Shown here one piece after another: positions 22,901 through 34,600 of a DNA stretch of 64,000 nt. Each line of letters starts with the position of its first letter. Position 1 is the stretch's first letter. This DNA is from Shinisaurus crocodilurus (Eukaryota; Chordata; Lepidosauria; Squamata; Shinisauridae), in contig CM037885.1 of the NCBI GenBank assembly GCA_021292165.1, positions 4,087,042 through 4,151,041 on the forward strand. Direction: 5' to 3'. The notes under the pieces were generated by a model. It worked only from the letters and a program-made list of their open reading frames with translations. It did not search any database and was not told the origin of the DNA. The position numbers were made by a program, and so were the translations under genes.

Positions 22901-25900
22901 GAGCATTCCCTCCGAAAAGACTGAATTGCATTCAGGTGGTTATCTGTCCTCACGCAGATCACTGGCGAAATCTTATTCAAGACTATAACTTTCTGTTCTG
23001 CTGATGATGGAGAGTTCTCTTGGTTCTCCAGTTTTCACAATCAACATCCTGGCTGATATTAACATATTTACCCAATAACTTAACACTTCCTTCTGCTCGA
23101 CATTATCCTTGCATATCATGAAGCTCCCCCTGCCCCGCCCCTCAAATTTCAGGGGTAATTCTTTTTCTACTGCAAAATAATCTAATACCACTGCGGAAAG
23201 GATTATTTTGTGAGCTTTCCCCACGAAAGATCCAAGGTTCGATCCTCAACATCTCCAGGCAGGGCTGGGAAAGTGTCCTGTCTGAAACCCTGGGGAGCCT
23301 TTGCCAGTCAGGGTAGACCCATGTTCTCCAACCTTGGGTCCCCAGATATTTTTGGCCTACAAACCCCCCTACTGAGGGGAGGCTCAGTGGGTTGCGTTTG
23401 TGGATTTCATTGATTCCCCCCAACTTTAGACAAATTGTGCTCCTCTGTAGCCTTCTAAAACTGTTGATGACAGTCCATCACAAAAGATTATACGGTCCCC
23501 TTCCTCAAACTCCTCCGCCAACCCCATAATTTGAGCATTGCTCTAGAGTAGAGATGAGTGAGAAATTTGTTGGTTCGTATTTTTATGTGAGATTACTCAG
23601 TTCGCACTTCCTGGACCAAAGCGTGGACTCGAAATGCAATTTGTGGATGGAAATCGGTACATTTCCGAGTTTGTGATGTGATTCACATAACAAACAAAAG
23701 CATTCAGAAGACACCTGTGCGTTTGAAAAATGTGCATAGAAAAATGCATCCATTCAAAAAAAATTCTCCAGAACACACTTTAGTCAAGGGGCGCATGCAT
23801 GCAAAAAGGCAGACAACTGAAAAATGTGCACAAAAATTCATACTGATTTCTGATGCAGAACTGGGAGAGAAGGAGCCAAATGGTATCAAAACGAGGACCA
23901 GAGTGAGATTGAGCTCGACAGGTTCATCCATCTGTATTCTAGAGCAGGGCTCTCCAACCTTGGGTCCCCAGATGTTGCTGGACTACAGCTCCCAGAATCT
24001 CTTGCCATTAGCCATGCTGGCTGGGGCATGCTGGGAGTTGTAGGCCAAAAACATCTGGGGACCCAAGGTTGGAGAACACTGTTCTAGAGGGAAGGAACTT
24101 TCACGCCTGTTGTGTCTTCTCACCGTTCAAGAAGCCTTGTGGTTTTCTTTTCTTTATCTTTTTACGCCTTGCCTGTCCTCTAGTGGAATCTGCCAGGATT
24201 GCAATCCTTCCAAAGCCTCTGAACAGCTGCAGTAGGCTTATGCTTGTTTCTGGCCGTCTGGCTTGTTCAGTAAAGCGTTAGAGGTAACATGTTCCATCAC
24301 CCATACCTTCTACTGGACATTAAAAGGGGGCATCCCCACCCTGCAGGCACCGCAAAGGCTCTCACCCCCTGGGAGATGGAAACCAGGCAGAGTTCCACGC
24401 GGTCGGCTGCCATTACAAGAACTGGTTGGCCTCCGTCTCCGTGCGCTGGTCCCCCTGTGACCTAAACGCAGTGACAGCCTGCTACGGACAGGCGTATTCC
24501 TGCCACTGGTATATCATTTCATGTCTTGAAAAAAAATTAAGAACCACGTTTAATGAAACTAAACTACAAAGAACGTTTCATTATGAGACCACGAAGACTG
24601 TGGTACCCGTAGACAGCATGACTTCAGCATCAAATCAGCTTCCCCCCTTCCCTTCTCCTGCAGTCTGCTTTTTGTACATCTTGCCAGTGGCAGCGGGCGG
24701 CCTAAATGCCAGCGGGGCTGTGTATTCGCTCCGGATTTTACGCCGAACTTTTAACCTATTTTGGGGGGCAGGCTCAGCACCTTGGATAGCTCCTTAAAAG
24801 TTGGGGGTGCACTCCAGAGCAGAAACACAGTCCCGCTGACCTTGCAGCCTCCACGGCATCTTGCCTGATGAGAAGAGACCTGGAGATCACGCAAGGTCAC
24901 ACACACATTATTTTGGTATCCTTTTGGTTGGTCTAAGAAAGGTATTACACTAGTATGGATTTTGGAATCTTGCCTATGGCCAACTTGGCTGCTTTTGCTG
25001 TTTGTCTGACTTACAGCGTACAGAATGTAGCCGTTCAACAGCGGGACTCTACAGTGGAGGAAGAGAATATTACACAGTCTGAAGCTGCGACCTTATTACG
25101 TAAAAGGCCACCCCCTCCAACTCCCAGGTAAAGCCGCCCAATATCGCAAAAGGCTATAGGTCTCCCTCTTCCACCCCACCCGGCCTTTGAGCACTGCTCT
25201 AGAGCACTGCTCTAGAGCGTAGCTGGCTGGGGCATGCTGGGAGTTGTAGGCCAAAAACATCTGGGGGCCCAAGGTTGGAGAACACTGCCCTAGAGTGAAG
25301 AGACTCTCTTAAGTCATCTCACAGTTCAAGAAACCTCATGTTCTTTTAAATGTTTGCCCTACATGTCCTCTAGTGGACAGCTGGGCAACTTTGAGGGTGG
25401 GGTGGGGTGCAGCGGCCATTTTTGCCCCCAGGACACCTCCCTCATGGGCTGCACTCCATGGGGCAACCTAAAAAATAGGAGGAAAAGGTGGGGAAATTGC
25501 CAGCTGGCTGCTGAATTTCGGCAGCAAACCTCTCTGTAGTGCTACAGCACCAAATTCCCAAACAAGCCAAATTCGGCACTTTTGGTGCGCCATGGCCACT
25601 ATGGGTGCCTTTTAAAAAATCTTGGGGGCAGCCGAGGGTGGCACACCGGGGCCTGGCAGGGCGCATGTTGCCCACCCGTGCTCCGGTGGTTCCTACAAGG
25701 AGTGTGATCACTCCGGAGCCTCCAAACGCCCAGGGAAGGCTCATTTTTGTTCCGTGTCACCTAGCTGGTTCATAAAGGGTTCAGGGTTAAGAAAAGGGGG
25801 TGTAACTTGATTGGTTATCTCAACCCTATACCTTAAACTGGACATGCAATAAGTGTCTTCCATTCTGTGGCTGAATCAGAACTCCCAAGGACTTCCCTTA

Positions 25901-27997
25901 TTTTAATCTATACTTCTCTGATGGAGATTCAGTTTCGTTTGTACCACACTTGCCTTATTCATGCAGTATTTGGAACTCCTGAGGGCTCGAACTGGCGACA
26001 GGGATGGTGTCGTCCATACTGGCCACCCCGCCACCCCGGGTTCCTGTATACACTGGGCCCCACCCTTTCATTCCCCAGTCTGGCGGTCGGTTTCACTCAT
26101 GTTCAATTGGAACACGAGAATGCTCCACGCGGTCAGGGACCCAGAGAAAACAGGTTCCCTGATCTTGTGGCACACTGTCCTCACCTTCAGCCCTGCTTCA
26201 GACCTCGTAACGTGGAGTGGTGAGGTTGGGACGTGAAAAGGCGGGGGCCCAGTGCGCAGGGAGACATTGGGGGTGCGGCCTGCATGCATGGCCCCGTCCC
26301 AGTGTGTGCCCTCACACATCCCAAATAGCACATTAATAGGGCTACCGAGTGTAGAAGAAAGATCCTGATCTCTTTGTTGTTCCTCAGTCAAAATTTAAAA
26401 ACCCATTAAGTGACTCCTTACATCAAATCTCTGTTGAGTTTTATAAATGGTGCATTCTCTGCTTTCGCTCATCTGGTATGCCACGTTTTTCTCCCGGTTT
26501 CCAGGTCAGAAGAGACCAAGCATAAAGATAATATCCAGTGTATCTTCATCAACTTCAGTGCCTGGGATTATGTCGGATGTGACCATATCTGGGCTGGCCT
26601 TGTTACAACGCTGCTTGATGAAATTGAAGGAAAATACACATATTGTTTTGGCGCTTTTAGGATGTTTGGTGCAGATTTCAAGGGGAAGCCTGAGGAAAAT
26701 CAGTGGGTATTGAAAACAAAGACGAAGACCCTCTCTACCAGTCTCGTATTTGTGTCTTTTGCTTTAACCCTGTGTGCTTGGTTCCTAATAGGAGAGAACC
26801 TATTGGAAATATTTGCCTCCATTATTGCCTCTGCTGTTGCTCTTTTTTCTATTCCTTTTATAGTCACATGTAAGAATCTGTTTTTCACAGTGAAAAGGAA
26901 GATTCAGAAAGAAATTAAGAGGAAAGATCTCAGTGTTGAGCTGGGGTTCATGCACTATGTGAAACAAGAGGTGGAAATAATGATTAAGTTCCTCCAGATC
27001 ATGGCCTTCAAAGAGAAGAAAGAGATCCGGGTGGTGCTGAAGGTCACCAGTTTGGACCTATGTGCTCCAGACAAGGTGGTGGCCGCTCTGGATGCCATGG
27101 GCATACTTCTTTCCGGCAAAGACGCGCCATTTATCTCCATCCTGGCTGCCGATCCAAGCATCCTCGTGGAATGTATTCGGCAGTCAAGTAACACCTGGAG
27201 CAACGGTTATTTATACTTAGACCGAATTGTGACCTTGCCCTTCTCCCTGCCACAGATGAGCCATGAGGGCAAGGCACAGCTACTCAAATTGGAGATTAAA
27301 CAAAACCTGGCAGACGTTGCAGATATTAATCTAGTACTGCATTCCAGCACAAAAGATCACAATATGCGAAAAGCAGTCAAGAACACATTCATGACTGAGG
27401 AAAGTCGACGTGTCCTTCGCCAGCTAAGGACTGGGAATTTTGAGGAATACCTCCCAGGGAATCCTGTCCAGATGAAAAGGGTAGTGAACACAGTCCTGAC
27501 CATCTACGCCATGATCACACAGGGATATAAATTCAGAGATGTGAAGATCGATGGGAAACATGAAAACACATTTGGGATCAAGGAGGTGATCGATTGGGTC
27601 ATTCTTGCCAAATGTTGGCCTTGCCGCTTGAGCTGGATTTTGCAGTGTGAGGAAAATGATCGACAGCAAAGGAAGCTTGAGGAAATCAGGCTAGCGAAGT
27701 CTTATGGGACGCAGGATTAAACAAGAAGAGAAAGATGCTCACAAGTTATATAAAATTTTCGAGAACCACGAGTTAGAGTTCGGTGAGATAAAGAATGATA
27801 TCAAAAACCTTTTGGAACTTGATGGAGATCCTGAGCTGTTCAAAAATTTCCTGCAGAAGAACGAGAGCCATTTTACTGCTGAGTGGGCCAGATGTTTTTC
27901 TGAGCTTCTCATCAATTTGGACTTCTCTTTGAAAAGGCAGCTTGAGTTGCATCAAGGCCTGAATAGCATACCCAAGCACAGCAAAGATCAGCCCTGA
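19769..27997 (+). CDS. NKPD1-like KAP-domain protein, paralog B (no SAM exon, one frame break)
   Basis: Coding exons are 19768-19946 (ATG at 19769), 22050-22182 and 26505-27997. Splices are GT-AG and phases match (1, then 2). Correcting one extra nucleotide near 27705 gives 600 residues. It aligns with paralog A from the P-loop-like motif through SWILQC and LLELDGDPELF to SLKRQLEL. It then stops at a point just before the SAM domain of paralog A. Differences from A are an extra intron between the first hydrophobic segment and the KAP signature, and lower GC. It is most likely a tandem duplicate, either truncated or decaying. The conserved reading frame over 430 codons argues that it was functional until recently or still is, if the frame break is an assembly error. 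Confidence 0.75.
19947..22049. other. first intron of paralog B; no gene or clear repeat seen
   Basis: No family resemblance in any open frame. Composition is unremarkable, and I see no well-formed mobile element here. Confidence 0.4.
22050..22182 (+). CDS. paralog B, second coding exon (hydrophobic segment)
   Basis: Acceptor TGTTGCAG|G and donor GCCAG|GTAGAT. It encodes GYMKDKPKHDGKG... and then a membrane-like WSWLSLIWHIIFF. It corresponds to the start of paralog A exon 4 (DYMHLQSW... and VSVVLLMIFY), where no intron interrupts the sequence. Confidence 0.75.
22187..22221 (+). repeat. (CTT)n microsatellite
   Basis: About 11 CTT units directly after the donor of paralog B exon 22050-22182. 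Confidence 0.95.
22525..22830. mobile_element. broken foldback MITE with CR1-tail and AT-rich insert
   Basis: The left arm CCTGGTGCCCTCCAGATG at about 22530 is separated from a distant right arm by a minus-strand CR1 3' tail (ATCATAGAGTTGGAAGGAGCC) and an AATAAATA-rich insert. The right end GGCATCAGGTTGGGG follows at about 22808. Confidence 0.55.
23945..24081. mobile_element. foldback MITE with exact 8-bp duplication
   Basis: CAGGGCTCTCCAACCTTGGG ... CCCAAGGTTGGAGAACACTG. TTCTAGAG flanks both ends (23937-23944 and 24082-24089). Confidence 0.9.
24090..26446. other. second intron of paralog B, main part; no gene recognised
   Basis: Contains a half foldback element at 25212-25290. A block at about 25440-25560 (CTCCATGGGG, TTTCGGCAGCAAACC) recurs in diverged form at about 8805-8905. 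Otherwise nothing is recognised. Confidence 0.4.
26505..27997 (+). CDS. paralog B, third coding exon (KAP core)
   Basis: Acceptor GGTTTCCAG|GTCAG joins in frame to give ARSEETKHKDN. The exon carries IFINFSAWDYVGCDHIWAG, two membrane segments at about 26735-26880, the Walker-B-like KVTSLDLC near 27046, and WPCRLSWILQC near 27616. The first frame ends at TAA 27718-27720. The adjacent frame continues RRIKQEEKDAHKL to the stop at 27995-27997. A single extra G in the GGG at about 27702 would explain the break. Confidence 0.85.
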
Positions 27998-28150
27998 AAG
28001 GAAGTGTTTCCTTTACACTTCCTTTACTGAAGTATAAAGGAAACGGAAGGACAATCCAAACAATTATTTTTGAAGCATGAAGAAGATGAAAACACCTTAG
28101 GACTCATACCCAGTGACCTGAAAGTGCACATGTCCTTGAAGGATCTAAGA

Positions 28151-28282
28151 CAGCCTTCCCCAACCCGGTGCCCTCCAGATGTGTTGGACTACAGCTCCCA
28201 TAATTCCCAAGTTCATGCTGGCTGGGAATTATGGGAGTTGTAGTCCAACACATCTGGAGGGCACCAGGCTGGGAGAAGGTTG
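28151..28282. mobile_element. foldback MITE, CAGCCTTCCCC family, exact 8-bp duplication
   Basis: 132-bp palindrome with arms CCCTCCAGATGTGTTGGACT and its complement. ATCTAAGA flanks it at 28143-28150 and 28283-28290. Confidence 0.9.
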
Positions 28283-28801
28283 ATCTAAGAACTCTGATGC
28301 ACTCTACCACTTCCTATTCCCAAGCAGGCTTAAAAAGCACACACACACCAATATATTTATTATTATTTCTTGACAATTTAAATGAATAGCCTGCATTTCA
28401 CCCTATGGTCCCTAGGGCAGGGTACATCGATATCAATAAAATCAAATATAAAATATTTGTATGCATATCCCAGAACCACCCATATCCATGAACTAGAAGC
28501 TAAGCCTATACGAATCAACAGTTTGGCAGACATGCTTAGCAACAGAGATTCTGGGGTGCCTTTAAGGCTGTAGTGACTGTTCTTGCTTCGAAGTTCGAGC
28601 CACTTGTGATTCTTGCTCAGAACTACCTCTCTCTCTGGTTATAATGGAGGTATAAAGAAGTAACCAGAGGCACAAATGCTGTTAACAGACAGTGGCTGTT
28701 TGTAATTCCATCTTTAATATATCCAACATCACAATATGGAACTAGGAATGGACTGATCCAACTAACTCTGGTCTGTGCCACTTTCTAAATCCATTCTGTC
28801 T

Positions 28802-28868
28802 CATAGAATCATAGAGTTGGAAGGGGCCTATAAGGCCATTGAGTCCAACCCCCTGCTCAATGCAGGAG
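28802..28868 (-). mobile_element. CR1-type LINE 3' tail
   Basis: CATAGAATCATAGAGTTGGA and GAGTCCAACCCCCTGCTCAA, the classic sauropsid CR1 3' end in reverse. Confidence 0.8.
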
Positions 28869-28869
28869 A

Positions 28870-29660
28870 ACAGATGTGGGCAGCTCCGGCTCATTTCTTA
28901 TGGTTTTCTTTTTTAACAGTATGAACATTCGCAGTTAAATTGTACGCATTTCCCCCTGAAATATGTATTCTTGTACACATTTCCGCTTAATATATAAGTG
29001 TTTGTTTATATATTTTGTGCAGCGGATTGTATTGCAAAATTTGGAGAACTGTGCAATCCAAAGGTCAAACTGCGTTATGATTTGTGTATTAGTCCAGAAA
29101 GTGAGCCTTACATTGGTTCACCTAAAAATGCAGACTGAATGAATTTCTCCCCCATCCCCCAACTGAAGTCTCCCCCCACCCCAAACACTGAAATGGCACT
29201 GGTCTCAGAGATTATTGGATAATGCTACATTGCTGTATGGTGGATTTCTTCATTAATTGCTTAAACACGACTTTAATTAAATATTGGGGTTCAGTTGGCT
29301 GTTCTTGTGCTTCTGGTTGCATGCTTAGAGTTCAGTGGATGATTAAGGATACTGACAACCCAGGCCAGATGTATGATCCAGTACTGAATGCGTAAATTGG
29401 TGCTTCCAGATTGGTGCTTCTCTAGCTAGCTGTAGAGAATAGGAAGTTTTTATTTCGATAGATGATAACACAAGTTATTGAGTTGTTTTAAGTAATCTAA
29501 TAATTTTAGTACACAAATTCGTTGTTAATGGTTTGTTAAATGATTTCCTATTTTGTATTACTATGCTGAGTTGGATTTCCTTGTATGTTGACACTCTCTA
29601 TTTTTCTTGTTTTGTGTGTTTTAAGTTTGATTGATGTATGTGCAAAAGCCTGATTGACAT
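28870..29660. other. paralog B 3' flank, probably 3' UTR; nothing recognised
   Basis: AT-rich sequence without recognised genes or repeats, ending near the AATAAA at 29667. Confidence 0.35.
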
Positions 29661-29666
29661 TCAAGC

Positions 29667-29672
29667 AATAAA
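29667..29672 (+). promoter_or_regulatory. candidate poly(A) signal for paralog B
   Basis: AATAAA lies 1.67 kb after the stop, with a GT-rich stretch (TTGTTGCTTTGGG) about 20 nt downstream. It is the best-formed poly(A) signal I see between the paralog B stop and the LINE fragments that start near 29720. Confidence 0.35.
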
Positions 29673-29719
29673 CAGAATTAAACTCATTGTTGCTTTGGGC
29701 ACTGTGTATTAATTCTGAA

Positions 29720-30451
29720 CTGACAATTCAGGCCCATCAAACTGAAAAGAAGGCTTCCTTCAGAAAATGGAAGTCTTGCCCAAATGGGGAAAACAAAAGA
29801 GAGCACAAACTTGCACAAGGGAGATGCCATCAGACAATAAGAGATGCAAAAAAAGCATTTTGAGGAGCATATTGCTAACAACATCAAAGCCAACTAGGGA
29901 GGTTGTGGGCTCTCCCACACTGGAGGCATTCAAGGTGCAGCTGGACAGCCCTCTGTCAGGGATGCTTTGCACTTGGATTCCTTCATTGAGCAGGGGGTTG
30001 GACTCAATGGCATTATAGGTCCCCTTCCAACTCTATCAGATTCTATAATGAATTCTTTAAATATATCAGAAGCAGGAAACCAGCTAGGGAGGCAGTTGGA
30101 CCATTGGATGACAATGGAGTTAAAGGAGTACTAAAGGAAGATGAGATTACAGAGAAGCTGAATGAATTCTTTTCATCTGTCTTCACTGCAGAAGATATAG
30201 GACAGATACCTGTGCCTGAACTGATGTTTTCAGGAAGGAAGTCTGAGGAACTGAGGCAAATAGTGGTGACAAAAGATGAAGTTCTCAACCTTATTGACAA
30301 ATTGAAAGTTAATAAATCACTGGGGCCAGGTGGTATCCATCCTAGAGTTCTTAAAGAGCTCCGATATGAAACTGCTGATCTTCTAACAAAGATATGTAAC
30401 ATGTCCCTAAGATCAGCCTCGATACCAGAGGACTGGAGAATGGCAAAGTGA
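29720..30451 (+). mobile_element. CR1-type LINE ORF2 fragment with a nested CR1 tail
   Basis: Encodes EHIANNIK, then NEFFKYIRSRKPA, LNEFFSSVFTAED, NLIDKLKVNKSLGPGGIHP and SIPEDWRMA, typical CR1 ORF2 around the start of the reverse transcriptase. A CR1 3' tail at about 29899-30046 (GAGCAGGGGGTTGGACTC... ATTCTATAAT) interrupts it. Confidence 0.8.
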
Positions 30452-30513
30452 AATGTTGGAGGGTATGAAAGCTGGCACACACTTTTGTGGCATTTTGGTG
30501 GGTCCCAATAAAG

Positions 30514-30648
30514 CAGTGTTCTCCAACCTTGGGTCCCCAGATGTTTTTGGCCTACAACTCCCAGCATGCCCCAGCCAGCAATGCTGGCTGGGGCATGCTG
30601 GGAGTTGTAGGCCAAAAACATCTGGGGACCCAAGGTTGGAGAACACTG
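30514..30648. mobile_element. foldback MITE, near-perfect palindrome, exact 8-bp duplication
   Basis: 135 bp, CAGTGTTCTCCAACCTTGGG ... CAAGGTTGGAGAACACTG with almost no mismatch between arms. CAATAAAG lies at 30506-30513 and 30649-30656. It is the youngest-looking copy here. Confidence 0.93.
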
Positions 30649-30776
30649 CAATAAAGGTATTGCCCAAGTGGATCTCGGATTCTCACCCCCAGCCCCATAG
30701 ACCAGTGTGGCTATCATTGTTGGCTTGTTGTTTTTTTTAAATATTCCCTCCAGCTCATGGCGAGCATAAAGGAACA

Positions 30777-30880
30777 AGTCCTGAAGACCAGCAGTTTGGA
30801 CCAGGCACTCGAGGCAAGCCGGTGGCTGCTGTGGATACTAGGATGCGCCATTTATCTTCATCTTGGCTGCTGACTACGCG
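30777..30880 (+). pseudogene. relic of a third NKPD1-like KAP copy
   Basis: About 100 bp matches the Walker-B region of paralog B (27034-27160). Shared blocks include CCAGTTTGGACC-like, GGTGGCTGCT-like and GCGCCATTTATCT. There is an internal deletion of roughly 20 bp and several indels that destroy the frame. It lies on the same strand, 2.8 kb past paralog B. No flanking exons are recognisable. Confidence 0.7.
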
Positions 30881-31229
30881 CAGGTAGCCGCGCACGCGGA
30901 GCTCTCTCACCACTCATCGCACAGCTCCCCGATAAATCTAGACACTGACTGAGGCGCCTGGGGCCACTCTACACTTTTCGCTCTCTATACTTCGCTGTAA
31001 CTACAACCCCCAACATGCAATGGGTAGCCCTCTACCCGCAGGAGAAGAAACCACATATCCCAGAATGCATATCTTCTCTCGGAAGACCAATCAGACGGCA
31101 GACCTTAGGGCTAATGACAGAGAGCGTACCCCACATAATGACTGACAGGAGGTCCAAAAGGGCCAATGACCATGTGGAGATGAGGCACTGGATCCGCCCC
31201 ATTTCAGAACGACAAGGGCATCCGACCAG

Positions 31230-31640
31230 TCCCGTTCTAAAAGAGGTCTTCCTCTTCTGCGCAAAGGGGCGGCGCTGACGAAAAGCGACGGCCCCGGCAG
31301 CCTATCGGCGCCGGCCCCGCCTTCCGTGCCTCGCAGGGCAGCGGTCTGAGGCGGTTTCTCTCCACATACCGGTTCTTCAGGCTTGCGCCGCCATGGCGCT
31401 GTGTGCGGCTTGGTGGGGCCGGGTCGTGGCGCGGGCGAGGGGCGCGGGCGGGCTTCTGAGGGGAGAGGCCTGGCCGTGGAGAGGGCGGGGCCCGAGGTAC
31501 AGCTCTGGGCGGGGGCCGGGACCCCCCGCCGTCTCGGAGCTGGACAAGGCGGACGCCTGGCTCCTCAGGAAGGCTCACGAGACCGGTGAGGGGCGGGGCG
31601 AAGGAGGAGGGGCGGGGCTTGTGAGAGGGCGCTGGTGGGC
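31230..31640 (+). promoter_or_regulatory. TMEM160: CpG-island promoter of TMEM160
   Basis: The GC content and CpG density rise sharply over this stretch. It spans the 5' end, the first exon and the start of intron 1. No TATA box is evident, as expected for a housekeeping-type mitochondrial gene. Confidence 0.6.
31393..31585 (+). CDS. TMEM160: TMEM160 exon 1
   Basis: It starts at GCCGCCATGG and ends GAGACCG|GTGAGG in phase 1. It encodes the presequence-like N-terminus and the conserved [12 protein letters not shown]. Confidence 0.93.
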
Positions 31641-34600
31641 GGGGCTTGTGGGCCAGAGTGAGGAGACCAGTCTGCCCCCTCCCGATGTGCTGGACTACAA
31701 CTCCCATCAACCCAAGCCATCGCGGGCCGTTGGTTGGGGTTGATGGGGGTTGTAGTCCAAGACATCCGGAGGAACCTGGGTTGGGGAAGCCTGGAGTAGA
31801 CAGGCATGGCTATGCTGGCTGGAGGGGGAGGTGATGGGAGTTGTAGTCCAACGCATCTGGAGGAAACTGGGTTGGGAAGGCTGACAGTCCAGGTCAGGAA
31901 GGGGCAGTTGGAGGACTTAATTGGGGCCAAGCCTTACTTTTTGGACGCCAAAAAGGATGTTTGTTTTTTCAATTTGTTTTACATTTTTAAAATTACATTT
32001 AAAACTAAATAATGCTGTTCCTCTTTCACCAGATGTGACTTAGAATAACGGGGTATTCAAGTTGTTGGGCTGTTTCCCTAAGTGTCCAAACGGCTTCTCC
32101 TATACGCTGCCTTCTAGGCTCATCCTTGCAGCAGCCCTGGAAGGTTGGCCAGTATATGTATAGATCTATGTAATAACATCATGAGTACTTTTACTGTGCA
32201 ATCCTACACATGTCTACTCAGAAGTAAATCCCATTGAGTTCAGTGTGGCTTAATCCCAGGTTAATCCTTGAGGCTGCAGTCCTATGCAAGTTTAGATAGA
32301 AAAAAGGCCTATGACTCCCAGCATGCCCCAGCCAACTATGCTGGGAGTTGTAGGACTTTTCCCTGTCTGAACATGCATAGGACTGCAGCCTTAGGCATTC
32401 AAAGTGCTTCAAGGATGAATGGATTGAGTTTCTATCCTGCTTTTCAGTACATAGGCAGCTGCCTCATGCCAGTTTAGGCCATTGGTACATCTAGCTCAGT
32501 AGGGTTGACCGTGACTGGCAGTGGTCTAACACATCTGCTCACTGACCTATTTTAGCCGCATATGCTGGAGAATCTGAGACCTTCTGCATGCAAAGCTCTA
32601 GTCCTTCCAGAAGGATCCCCACAAGGCAGCTTTACATAAAACAATTTTGGGGCTCCTTCAACTCTCTGATATGTAGCATGATTCTGGGGGACAATATGAA
32701 GGGTCTTCTCAGTAGTGGTGCCGCAATTCGGGCATGCTCTTCCCCTAGCACTTACTCTTACGTCTTTTTGGTATAGGGTGAAGACTTCTTTATTCTTCCA
32801 AGTCCTTTAGGGTGCAGTCCTGTGCCTGTTTGGACAGAAAAAAAGTCCTACAACTCCCAGCATGCCCCAGCCAGGAGCTGTAGGACCTTTTTCTGTCTAA
32901 ATATGCTTAAGAGTGCGCCCTTAAACAGTTCTTAGCAACTTCCATGGCTGTGTGCTGCTTTTACCTGCTGCTCGGGTTTTATTGCTGATACTGTATTGTA
33001 CTTTTATCTTGTACTTTTATCTTCAGTTTATTTGAAGTGCTGATGTACTGCTTTTGGGGCGAATCTCACAGAGCAGTTTACGTAAGAATATTAAAACAAT
33101 AAGTATCAATACAATTTTCTAGTAAAACAGTAAACAAGCTACAAAGAAATAAGTGTTTTGAAAGCCAGATCTCTGCTCTCCCCTCAGGGCAAGATAGTTC
33201 TTGAGTAGCCCTGTGGTGGCAGTTGTGGGGTGGGGGCACCCAGCTGGAACACCAGGAGCCAGATGGTGGGCACCTGATTTGGCTTGTCTGTCTTCTCTTT
33301 CCTCCCCTTATTTTATTTATTTTATTTATTTTTATAAGCTGCCCTGGAAATATTTGTATTGAAGGGTAGCATATAAATTCTTAATAAAAAGGAATTAAGG
33401 AATGCAATTTTGGGCTGCGTTAATAGAAGTATAGCTTCCAAATCACGTGAAGTGATAATTCCCCTCCACTCAGCACTGGTTAGGCCTCATCTTGAGTACT
33501 GCATCCAGTTCTGGGCACCACACTTTAAGAAGGATGCAAATTGGAGAGGGTTCAGAGGAGGGCAACAAAGATGATTAGGGGACTGGAAAGAAAGCCCTAT
33601 AAGGAGAGACTGAAAGAACTGGGCATGTTTAGCCTTCAGAAGAGGAGACTGAGGGGAGACATGATGGCACTCTTCCAGTACTTGAAGGGATGTCACACAG
33701 AGGAGGGCCAGGATCTCTTCTCGATCATCCCAGTTTGCAGGACACGGAATAATGGGCTCAAGTGACAGGAAGCCAGATTCTGCCTGGACATCAGGAAAAA
33801 CTTCCTGACTGTTTGAGCAACACGCCAATGGAACCAACTACCTAAGGAGGTCATGTGGGCTCCCCCACACTGGAGGCATTCAAGGTGCAGCTGGACAGCC
33901 ATCTGTCAGGGATGCTTTGACTTGGGTTCCTGCATTGAGCAGGGGGTTGGACTCGATGGCCTTGTGGGCCCCTTCCAATTCTACTATGATTCTATGAATA
34001 AATAAATCCTCCCCATAAAAATCCAATTCTCACAACATCATTGTGGCTGTATTCATCATCTTCTATCCCATAATCACTTACACAGTTGCTTTCAGTTGCA
34101 TGGTCAGTTGCTCCTTACTCCATTCACCCGAGGTTGTTTCACTGGCAGAGGAGGGTGAGGCAGGTGTGGCTCAGGTTTGCTGTTGGACAGTGGTCTCGGT
34201 TTGTCCTTACAAACAGCCCTGTAAGGTTGGCTGTTATTTGTGTATCTTTATTAAATAATAAAAGCACTTCAGTGCTGAAAGCACTTCAAGTAGACATGTA
34301 TAGGATTGCACTGCTAGTTTTTATTAATATAGGTATAGGTTCATATTGTTCGGGCACAATCCTATGGAGATTCCTGCAACCCTCCAAACTCAGAGGATTA
34401 CAGCATCCTATACAGAGTGGGAGGATCACACTCCACATGCTCTGCAAGACAGCTAGATGGCTGATTTTGGTCGTCTAAATGCAGCACTTCGGAGGAGGAA
34501 GGAAGGAGGCTGAGGTGCTGCCAGGATACATCGTATTTGGGCGCCACCGGTTTCCTCCCCTCCCTGCCCCCCCCGGAACACCCACTAAATCCCATCTCCG

